DNA of 64,000 nt. It comes from Globodera rostochiensis. Lineage: Eukaryota > Nematoda > Chromadorea > Rhabditida > Heteroderidae. The notes under the pieces are model-generated. The model had not been told where the DNA came from. It saw only the letters and a program-made list of their open reading frames with translations, and searched no databases. A program made the position numbers and the translations under genes. The DNA lies in assembly GCA_018350325.1 (NCBI GenBank), contig JAEVLN010000004.1, positions 1,240,001 to 1,304,000 of the forward strand, given 5' to 3'. Positions 35,190 to 44,922 of this stretch are shown piece by piece (the stretch's first letter is position 1; each line of letters starts with the position of its first letter).

Positions 35190-36428
35190 ATGGCTTCGAA
35201 CGCCCCAACTCAACCGGACAATGCGCAACAAATGGTTTTCCTTCTAACGCCGATTGGCCGATTTCCTCGTGAGGCACTGCCGCGGATGGACCGTGCCACC
35301 GTTTCTTCACAGATGGGCCCATCACTGCAGTCGATCAATTCTCCTACCTTAGAGCAGACTGCTGAACGGTTAGTTGTTGTGGGATGGTGATGAAATTAAA
35401 TTGTGAGTTTTCATTGCTCTTTTTCAGTGAGCCGAACTCGGAACCTCAACAGATGCCTCGACGGGATGAGATGCCAGAAGATGCTCCTCAAATGTTGCGC
35501 GCAGTCCAATCCTCTCCCCATCTGACGTCAACGCCTAACACTCAACAGTTCCGACGCGAAATGCGCAGCGCAATGGTGCGACAGAACCAACAAAATGGCG
35601 AATTCGGCAACGAAATTCGGATGAGCAGGTAAGACCAACGAGCTTAAGCAGATCTGCTGACCGCATTTACATTGCTTGCCTCTGTTTAGGTCTCACTCGG
35701 CAGTTTACAATTGGCTCGCATTTGACTCTCCCCGGCCGGTCAACGAACTAGAAACTAATCTGGATCTGGCTCCGACTCCAGCTCCAGCTCAGTAAGTTTG
35801 GTGCTTTAGCAGTGTAAAAAACCATTCAAAAAAACTCGTTACAGGAATTATGAACGCATTCCTGCGGATGATGCTGAGAGGGAAGACCCAGATTCTGCGA
35901 CAAGAGCTACGTCCTCGGCGTCTGCTATTGTCGACATCGGACGTTTGTACAGCAACGCCTTCGATGCTTTCGAGTGGTCAATCCCAACGATTTTGTGGCT
36001 GTGGCAGTACAGAGTGAGCATTTTTGACCCCCCAATGCGTTCTTCAAAACTTTCTCCCTTTGTTTTTTAGCTGTTTCGCTTTCTGGTCATTCTTCTGACG
36101 CTGTACTTTGGCCTGGGTTTGGTCGAGCGATGGGCCATTACGCTGACTGCCACCATTGTCGGATGGGCCTGGCCTCCAGTGCACTTCATTCTCGGCTCGG
36201 CTCGTGGAAGTCTCTACTACCTGACCGGCTGGTGTTCATGGATGGACGAATTTTTGTCGGGCTGGTTCTGTGAAATGGCTGCCAGGTAACCTGGCATGGC
36301 ACTCGGCGTCATTTGCCTGTCTTTTCTCTTTCAGATACTGTCGACAGTATGACGCCATGTGCGACAATCAATGCTCCTTCGTTGGCCGTGTTGCGCAACG
36401 TGTGGCTGTTTTTGGTCGTCGCTTTTAA
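35190..36428 (+). CDS. unknown protein with C-terminal membrane segments (6 exons)
   Basis: I do not recognise this family. Six exons (35190-35368, 35428-35628, 35690-35791, 35845-36013, 36071-36285, 36335-36428) join in frame to 319 residues. The first two thirds are polar, rich in Pro, Gln, Ser and Met, and lack a signal peptide. Residues about 210-265 hold two hydrophobic stretches (FRFLVILLTLYFGLGLV and ITLTATIVGWAWPPVHFILG), then an aromatic and Cys-rich end (CSWMDEFLSGWFCEMAARYC; CDNQCSF) closing with VAVFGRRF. This looks like a tail-located membrane anchor or hairpin. A polyadenylation-type AATAAA lies near 36608. A TATA box precedes it. Confidence 0.75.
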
Positions 36429-37114
36429 CGTGCAATTGTGTGATACGATCATAAAGTGATAATCATTATGTACATATTTTTGTGATTTGTTCCCATACAA
36501 TACTTTTCTTGTATCACGGCACTTCCTTCGTATAATTAATTACCCAAACCGGTATTCTGTCATGCATTCATTTCATGTAATGCAATTACTTATAAATGTT
36601 TTTTATGAATAAAGATCGATATTTTCTGAATCAGAGCTCTCTGTATGTAATTTTGCCGGTGTTTTTTTTTTGAAGGAAACAAGATTTTTTAAGAGAAAGA
36701 GAAGCGCGTTTTTGTGTCCAAAAATTGGGGTTTTGTCATTAAATCCTAGCTCTATAATAATAATTTAATTTAAGTACTAGTAGTTTCTTGCAAAAAAAAT
36801 GTATTATTCGAGATGCCGAAAAATTAATCGAATTCCACCAAATTATAATTTCACCAGTTTTTATTAATATAAAAACAAATTTACATAATTGCAATACAAA
36901 TGAGATCATCGGAGTTTGGTAATAAGAAAGATCACAGATTAGCGGACGATGAACAATACACATTTAATAACATATTATGGTCTCTGGTATTTCTGAATAA
37001 TTTACATCCATCCGACTACCATTGAACGCCATTCCCTCAATATGCACAAACACTTCGATTCTTACTGCCTGAAAATGTAAAAATATTAAAGGGAACATTT
37101 TTTTTTCAACTTGC
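36429..37114. other. convergent spacer
   Basis: 3' region between the membrane-protein gene (+) and the ankyrin gene (-). AT-rich, with 3'-UTR-like sequence on both sides; no gene, RNA or repeat recognised. Confidence 0.5.
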
Positions 37115-38998
37115 CTAGGGATTTGGATTCGCTTGCTGGTTAGCGGCAACACGCAGAATTTCCACAATTTCAACATGGCCTTGTTCGGTGGCAAAATCCA
37201 TTGCTGTTTTGCCTTAAACGGGGGATTCCGATTTGTATCAATCAGATTTAGAACTTTCTTCCCCACCTCTGTCGTCCACCCGATCAGTGCGTGCACCCAT
37301 CAGCAACAAATAGCGCACCGCGTCGACACTGCCGGCTTTCGATGCGAACATCAACGGAGTGGTTCCAATGACAGTCACACGTTCAATGTTCGCGCCATTT
37401 TCGACGAGCAAAATGACTGAAAAAAACGAAAAGTGCCATTGCCCTGATTCCCCCCCCCCCAATGATTTTGGCACTGACCAATGTCCGTATATCCCAAAGC
37501 GCATGCGTACATCACCGCTGTGCGGCCAACGCTTGTCACCTGGTTGACATCAGCGCGTGCCATCAGCAACTCACGGCAAACCTCCAAATGGCCTCCACCA
37601 ACTGCGCACATCAGTGCAAATATGTTTCCTGAAAAAAATTGTCAAGTTTTTGCCAAGCCTAACACTCAACACAAACACACCCACCTGTATTGTCTGCTTC
37701 CCCCGCACGTGCACCATATCGAAGCAGAAAGCGCACAATGCCCGGAGCCCCAGCTTTCGATGCGAACATCAACGCGCTATGCCCGTCCATGTCCAAAAGA
37801 TTTATGATGGCGCCATACCGGACGAGCAAAGCAGCTAAAAAACGTTTAATCTCTACCGAAATTGACGGAGTTTCCCCCCCCCCCCCTCCTCCCGAAGGAT
37901 TTGTTCCCGGATCTCTGACCAATGGTCGCTTCTTTCATCGTGCATGCGTACATCAGCGGTGTAAGGCCATTGGTTGACTCTTGGTTCACATCAGCGCCTG
38001 CCTCCACCAACTTTTTGCAAACTTCCAAATGACCTCCCCCAATTGCGCATACCAGTGCAAAAATGGTTCCTATAAAATTGAAATTGGAAGCATTAAGTCT
38101 TGACAAAGGCACAAAACAAAAACCCGCCTGTGCTGTCCCTTTGATGAGTGTTTGCGCCCCTGGAGAGCAAAAATTGCACAACGTTCGCCTGAATTGTTTT
38201 GATCGAATTTCACCAGGAAAATTCAAATCATTAGTGTCCCACCTTTCCATTGATTGACGCACTCATCAACGGGTTGGTTCCACGTGTATCTGCAAGGTCA
38301 ATGTCCGCACCTTTCTCGACGAGAAAAATGACTAAAATGGGACGAATGTTGATCAAATGATCGATCAGTGTTTGGACTGACCGATGCCCAAATGGCCTTT
38401 GAAGGATGCAAGCATCAGCGGAGTCTCGCCGTTGTCTCTCCCGCGGTTGACATCGGCCCCGTTGGTGACTAATTGTCGACACACTTTCAGATGACCGCCG
38501 GCGGCCGCGTACAAAAGCGGTAAGACTAAAAACAGCACAAATTTTATGTCAGAAATCAACAAAATTTCGTGTCTACCCCTTTCGGCGTTGTTGTCCACAA
38601 CCGCAGAAGACGGTTCAAGCGGATTTGCTCCCTCATCCAGCTAAAAATTGAAGTTGTAAAGTTTCGGGAATTTTTTCGGCGTCTACCAAAACGGCGACCA
38701 CTTCTGTGTGTCCTCTAATCACCGCTATAGAAAGCGCAGTTCCACGGTTGTCCCCATCTGGAGGAAATTTCATGTGCAGCAAACGTTCCAACTCGGCGTC
38801 AGTGAGCGTCTCGATCAGCTCGTTCAATTGATCGACGTCGCCATCGAGTACGAATGTGAAGAATTCGTGGGTTATGCGCCTGGTCGCATCGGACTGAAAC
38901 GAAAACAAATGATTTGTAAATGTTATGGTTTTTTTAAAAAAAAAAAAACTAACCGCAACGGACTTTGGGAGAATGGAGGACAGCGATTGACCCATCAC
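37115..38998 (-). CDS. ankyrin-repeat protein, possible N-myristoylation (multi-exon)
   Basis: About eight to ten ankyrin repeats, nearly one per exon. Recognisable cores include YAAAGGHLKVCRQLVTNGAD, GETPLMLASFKGHLGIG, FLVEKGADIDLADTRGTNPL, CAIGGGHLEVCKKLVEAGAD, HSALMFASKAGAPGIVRFLL and NGANIERVTVIGTTPLMFAS. Start at 38998 reads MMGQSLSSIL; initiation at the second ATG (38995) would expose MGQSLSS, a good N-myristoylation signal, so membrane association is possible (inference). An N-terminal helical block (FFTFVLDGDVDQLNELIETL) precedes the repeats. Stop TAG at 37115-37117. The repeats give no specific partner. Transcribed divergently from the SH2 gene, with a 460-bp spacer. Not assignable to a named orthologue by eye. 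Confidence 0.8.
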
Positions 38999-39334
38999 AG
39001 AATGGTGAAACGGCTGGTAGATGAATAAAACAAATGATTTGGACGAATGAAGGGGCCTTTATTTTAACGATTTGTGGGTTATTATCCCATAAAAATTGAC
39101 CCCAGCTGCATTTTCCGGTTGTTATTTTATGGAATATCCCTAGAAAAGCCTTTTTATCAACTTTTGAAAGAATTTTTATTTATTTTTTTTCGACATTTCG
39201 TGGTTTTTGACTGAGACCATTATAAGCGGATTTTAAAGGAATTTTGAAAAACCGGGACTAAAATTTCAGTACCAAAATGTGAAAAATAGACCATTTCAGT
39301 ACCGGTCCCGGTCCCGTCCAACCCTAGACAAGAG

Positions 39335-39342
39335 TATAAAAG
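39335..39342 (+). promoter_or_regulatory. TATA box of the SH2/F-box-like gene
   Basis: TATAAAAG 124 bp before the start codon at 39459, followed by a pyrimidine-rich and then CAAC/ATTCA-rich leader. Same octamer as upstream of the 35190 gene. Confidence 0.5.
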
Positions 39343-39458
39343 CACTTTTCCCTCTTTCCCACCAAATACCCAATTATTATTCATTCAACAAAAATATTAT
39401 TCGCCAACATTCGACTTCATTCATCTAATCAATCGACGACCCGAAGCGCTCATCACCG

Positions 39459-41344
39459 ATGACAGAAGAAAGCAGCACACTGGAATCAGAGCTGGAGATG
39501 TGGCAACTGTCATACTATCACGGACTGCTGGTTCGTTCATGGCACATCAAATTTTTCTGATTTAATTTCACCCCTTTTTTTGTTTAGCGGAACGCGGACT
39601 TTCGGCGACTGTTGATAAGCAATGGCGACTTTCTCGTCCGCCGGGGCCATGGAACTTCTGGGAAAGAGCGAATCCTGGTGCTGTCAATGAATGTCTGCAG
39701 CCGGCTGCGGCATGTCATCTTCCGCCAGCGAAGAGGACTCGTCGCCGTGGACTTCAGGCGTGAAAGCGGCTTCGAGACGATACGGAGCTTTGTGCATGCG
39801 CATCTGGTGCAAGCAGATTCAATTAGCGATGTGAGTAGCACATAATTAGACTGTATACATTCTGAACTTCTTTCAGCAGGAATTGGTTGTGCTCAAAAGA
39901 GCAATCGACAGGAATAAATGGACGCTTTTGCCCTCAGTTTTGAACATTTCTGAACAACAACCCCTGCTGGTGGACAAACTGTGAGCTAAAAAATTAATTC
40001 TGTTCAATCAGTCCCATACAAATCAAATTTCAGCGACGTCTCCGACGGCGATTGGATTGACATTTTGGCGTGGATTGGACGTGTCGAAGTCGGGACAAAA
40101 TTTGCACTGATCAATGCGCAGTTCAACAATTGGGTGGACATTCAGCTGACGGAGAGGAAATGGGCACTTGGGGAGCTCAGCATTTGTCGAGCGAAGGACG
40201 GCACTGGCGCCGAAGTGCTGTGTTCAAACAACGGGTTCAGCTGCCAAACGTTGCCAATGCCGAACACTCCGCTGCCGGGCAGCATAATTGGCTTCCGATC
40301 AATCATTATCAGGTCGTTTTAACACATCAAATTTACCTTTTCTCACAGAAACCCTTTTTTTGTTGTTGCAGGTACATTGACCAATCTGTCATCACTTTTC
40401 TGCGCAACATTCGACGCCTCTTCACCTTGGGCATTTGCTTGGAGCTTTCCAGTCTGTACACAGAAGATCAAAGTTGGCGAATTATGGCACAAGAAATTTG
40501 GCCTCTGCTGAAGGACGGCGTCTGCACACTGGTGAACATGAAGAAGAACCATTTTTCGATGATGCGCAAATACATCTCGCCGACCGTCCTCTTCGATTGT
40601 GCCAATCTCCGAAGGATCTTTTCGCATATGTTACCTCAGTGTCCGACTGACAACGACAGCGCCGATGCATTGCCTGCGGCCCGCGATCTGTACGCGTGGC
40701 TTCACGTGACGCGTTCGGATAACTTCCCGGCGGTGTTGGCGCTGTACAAGTGGAAACCCAAATGGCAGCCGATGTTGGACAGCATGACAAAGGTGGTGTA
40801 ATTGTCAAGAATTAATTGCTCAGTCGATTCAAACAGCAAATGTTTTTTAGACTTTCAGCGAGGCCTGCATTGGTGTCAACTTCATCATCCTCTGTACTTT
40901 CCCGTTCGTTTACGACGCACAATTCAATCTGGTCAACGAACTAACCAACGAACAAATGTCATTGGCAGCTCGCAGTGTAGCCGACGGCACGGACGCAGTG
41001 TTGACGCGATTTCCAATTGGTATTGCAGTGGACACTTGGGCGGCGTATGCAAATGAACCATTGACTAATTATGTGCACATTGACTTTGGAGATGCGGACA
41101 TTGGGTGGGTAGATTGATTTATATATTTTCATTGTTTTAATAGCAAAGTTTTAATTGCTTTCAGGCCGTTGCCGTCCTCGAGCCATCCGATGAAAGGTGC
41201 TGGTGCTTGGGCGGCGTATGCCAATGTGCCAATGGCTAATTATGCGCACATTGACTTTGGAGATGCTGCCATTGGGTGGGTAGATTGATTTATTTATATT
41301 TTAATTGTTTTAATAGTAAAGTTTTAATTGCTTTCAGGCCGTAG
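39459..41344 (+). CDS. SH2 domain fused to F-box-like, nematode-expanded domain (8 exons)
   Basis: Eight exons (39459-39530, 39588-39830, 39877-39980, 40034-40312, 40372-40792, 40851-41104, 41165-41275, 41338-41344) join in frame to 496 residues. Residues about 15-115 are an SH2 domain: WQLSYYHGLL, GDFLVRR with the phosphate-binding arginine, ILVLSM, RHVIF with the expected histidine, then FETIRSFVHAHL. Residues about 143-180 (DWIDILAWIGRVEVGTKFAL, then VDIQL) resemble a degenerate F-box. The rest (RKWALGELSICRA; LPGSIIGFRSIIIRYIDQSV; FLRNIRRLF; EIWPLLKDGVCTL) resembles, from memory, the domain following F-boxes in an expanded cyst-nematode family. No kinase domain follows. The last exons carry a 171-bp tandem duplication. 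A role as a phosphotyrosine-reading ubiquitin-ligase adaptor is inference. Confidence 0.8.
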
Positions 41345-41376
41345 CCGTACTCGAGCCATCCGATGAAAGCTGCTGA
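41035..41376 (+). repeat. 171-bp tandem duplication across exon-intron borders
   Basis: Two copies (41035-41205 and 41206-41376) each contain the end of one exon (TGGGCGGCGTATGC... through GACATTGG or GCCATTGG), a complete short intron and the start of the next exon (GCCATCCGATGAAAG). The second copy has TAG where the first has TTG, so the duplicated reading ends there, at 41344. The copies differ at several sites, so the event is not brand new. Confidence 0.9.
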
Positions 41377-41841
41377 TGGGAATCGACCAGAAGGCGAAGT
41401 CAAAATATAGACGAGAATGGCCCACGCACAAACGATTTTTACTCCACAAAATAATTGTTGTGAACCGCGACATTAATTTTTTGTTAAATGTGTATATTGC
41501 AGGGTTGCCATCGAAATGTAAATAATTTATTTTTTTCGCAATGTTCTTTTAACATATTTCGGAATTTCTACACTATATGGGAGGAGTGGCTCGGATCCGA
41601 ATAAGAATTGGGGGTCTCACGCGCGCCCCCCCAGTGGCTTCTTCCGCCCTCCGTCTCGCCCCACTACTTCTAATAAAAAAACACCAAAATCTTCTGTTGG
41701 TTACTAGTAACTCTGGGAATCACGGAAGTTCGAAAACATACAGACAATAATAGAAGGCAATACACGTGTGCTTATAAAACAATAACAGCGTCATAGAAAA
41801 CAAAAAAACGGGGACACATATCCAAACAAATTCTCTCTTCC

Positions 41842-44463
41842 CTAATTCACCTCTTTCTTCTTCCTCCGCCGCCGAACCGCGTCCGCCGTCGATTCCGCAG
41901 GTTTTTTTGTCACAATCGTTCTAAGCGTCGCATGCCCGCTGTCCCGCAAATGCGCGTGCAGTTTGGTTTTAGACTCAAATTCGGCACCGCAAGTCGTGCA
42001 TTCGCAGGCCACAGGGCCTTTCGGCTGACTTTGCTGCTCCTGCTAAAATAAAAAAATAAATTGCATTTAACCAATGTCTGTTTCATTTTGGCATCGTTTT
42101 CCGGCTCCAAAGTACCCAAGTGGCAAACACCTAACCCATGCCAAAGCCGTCCGGTCAAAAAAAGCAAAACAATACCCGCCTCGGCACATATTTCCATCAA
42201 AAAATTGACCTCGCCATTCCCTGCGCCCTTCTTCTGCCTCATCGCCTTGTTCTCTTCGTCCGTCCGCTTGCCCTTCTTTGTCGTCGTTGTCGCCGCCGCT
42301 ATTCCCTTCTGCTTATTCTCTTTCTCGCCACTCTCTTCTTTCTCTTCCGCTGCCACCATCCCCTCCTCCTCCTCATCATCCCTCGTCGTCGCCTCTTTCG
42401 TTTTCCCTTCCGTTCCTTCTTCTTGCTCCTCTGCTTTGTCTTCCGCCCTTTTGGCAGCCCTCCGCTTCCGTTGTCTCTTCCCCCGCCTTCTCTGCTGCTG
42501 TTGCCCACCACCGCCACTCCCCTCGTCGTCGTCAGTCTCTTGCTGCTCCTGCTGTTTTCGTCCTCCTTCTCCCCCATTCTTTTCAGCCGCTTCATCATCA
42601 ACAAGTAGCAGCTGTTGGTCTTCCTCCCGCATGTGCACCCGCAACAGTTCAACCATTTGTCGATGCTTTTTTGAGCGTTGATGGTTGACTAACACATTTC
42701 TTAACCAATGGATGATCAAAGTCCGCCAAATCAAGCTGACTCATATTTTGAAGAAAACCCATAGAGTAATTCTTAGGATTGGCTGAATGAAAAAAACAGA
42801 CAGAACTAAAATATCTTGAATTATGGGTTTGGTCCAACGTATTAATGCCCAAACGCAAAACGAAAAGCCCACTCACTTAGAGTTGAAGTTCTTCTCGCAA
42901 ACGATACAACGAAATTTGGCGGCGTTCTCATCATCAGCTTCTCCCTCCTCTCCACTCTGTTGTCCCGGCAATTCCGCGGCGTCGATAGTGCCAAATTCGG
43001 CATCAAGCGCCTGCTCAATATCCTCCAAATGCGCAAGGTGCCGCTGATGCGCCTCCTCGTCCCGCTCAAATGTTGGCATTTTCCTAAAAAATCATTTAAT
43101 TAACCCCAAGAATAAATATGCCGGTCAGAGATGTCAAAAAAGGTATTCGATAAATTCTCTGAACGTACTCCAAATTCCGTCGGATGGTCTGCAGTCTCTG
43201 CTCCTCCACAATTTGATGGATGCGCGCGTTGCGCTCCCGTTGCCGTTCCTTGGCAAGCTGCACACGTGCATCATTCTTGCGTACAAACTCGACCACCTTG
43301 CGCACCTTAACCATGGGGAAAGGAAGGAGTGAGTTTGACGAATTTGATGCAATCCTAAATCGTTTCTTGTAATTTTGATTCTTCTTTTAATTCCTAATAA
43401 TTCCTAGTGATTCGAACTTCTTAAATATGATCAGAACATGGTTTAAAGTTATTGCGACACCACCTGCTCACTACGCTGCTTGCGCCCTTGCTCACGCATT
43501 TTTCGATTTTCCTTCTCCATTACGCGCGCAGTGGGCCGATCGGGCGCCTGCCGAAGATCCCACTTGTCCAGCCAAGCAAACGAACGTTGAGTAGAGAAGT
43601 CGAGCCAGAAGGCATAGAACGGGGCTGCCACCTTTTTAAAGAGAATTCAAATTAGATCAAGAAAATCTTATTTTGTTGTCGGGTTAGAGCTGACCGTGTC
43701 GTAGTCGCTGGTCGCCTTGCCAAACACCGGGAAGTTACGCTCCTCCGGGTCCTCAATGTACGCGTACTCCTCCGCCGCCAGCTTGTGGAATAGGTCCCGG
43801 TACACCGTGAAGAACTTATCCTCTTCATCATCCGTCGCGCCTTTGTTTGACGACGAAGCAAACCGTCCAAAAGCGCTGCCGCAAAAGCATGACGTGCTCA
43901 TGTACGGCTCCAAGTTGATGCCAGTGTCGCGGCGCTCATCAACTACCGAACCATCTTCCGTTTGTCGCTGGTAAATGATGTTCTCACGATGGCGATCGTA
44001 GAAGGCGCCTTCAACAAAAAAAAAAACGCATATTTATGCGAAAAATGGATAAACTCATGCAAAAAAAGTGCTTACGCTCTTGCGGATCGATCAGCACTTC
44101 GTAGGCTTGCTGGATGAGCACAAAATAGGCGGTGCACTCCTCCGCCCTCTCGGGATTCTTGTCTGAGGAATGGTGGGGATTTGACGGAACGGCATTAAAA
44201 AATGGCACCTGGATGCCATCGAAGCGCAAGCCGTTTGAACGACCGTTTAATTTCCTCTTCTGTGGCCTCCCGCGACACCTCCAACAAATCGTAATGGCAA
44301 CGACTCTTAAAAACTAAATTTTACAAAAAGGCTTTTCTTTACAAAATTTAAAAAATCCCAACTTTCAACAATGTAAAGAGCTTACACGCGGCTGAGCGGC
44401 GCCTTCGCCGTCATCTGCAAAGAACGATTTGGCGTGCTCGTAGAATTTGTCCCAAATGCCCAT
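41842..44463 (-). CDS. DNAJC21: DNAJC21/JJJ1, J-domain ribosome-biogenesis co-chaperone (multi-exon)
   Basis: Cytosolic/nuclear Hsp70 co-chaperone helping release pre-60S factors, by family. Start at 44463 gives an extra exon ([20 protein letters not shown]) spliced in phase 0 to [20 protein letters not shown]. The J domain is intact: a 46-bp intron splits the HPD aspartate, giving [16 protein letters not shown] after splicing, then [17 protein letters not shown]. The JJJ1 middle region follows ([40 protein letters not shown]), then the charged coiled-coil stretch ([20 protein letters not shown]). The first C2H2 finger starts [14 protein letters not shown] and reaches NHQRSKKHR; a long Glu/Lys-rich insert follows; the second finger is [20 protein letters not shown]. 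Stop TAG at 41842-41844. Family members normally start close to the J domain, so the extra amino-terminal exon is unusual and an internal start is possible. Confidence 0.9.
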
Positions 44464-44922
44464 TCAATAGTGGCTTTTAAAACCATTAAAATGTTTTGAG
44501 AAAACATGAATTCAAAATAAAGTGGATTTGGTTGATCGAACCGGTCGACTGCAAACACAACTTTTTTTCCATTTTATTGTCTTTAAATCACACAGAAATG
44601 ATTTGCAATGCGCGATTAAATTCTCATCAGACAAAAAGAACGACAAAAGGTTGGATCGATCAATAATCCAAAAAATGTGATGTGGTGCGGTGGGATGTGT
44701 TGAGGAGGACGACGACGACGACTGAGGAAGGGAGGGAAAGGAAGGAAATAGAGGGCGAGAGAAGCGACGAGAAAGGAGAGAACAGCAAATGAAAAACAAT
44801 CAAAGGATGCGAGTTGTGGGCCATAGTAGGGGGAGAGTACAAGGAAGACAATAACACTGTGAACAGGAGGGGACAAATGGTATTCAGTTGTTGTTTGCTG
44901 TCGTTGCTTCTCTCCTTTGTCT

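Noticed and set aside
42061..42688. Plus-strand Ser/Leu-rich frames of up to 206 codons
   Set aside because: They are antisense reflections of the Glu/Lys-rich insert of DNAJC21.
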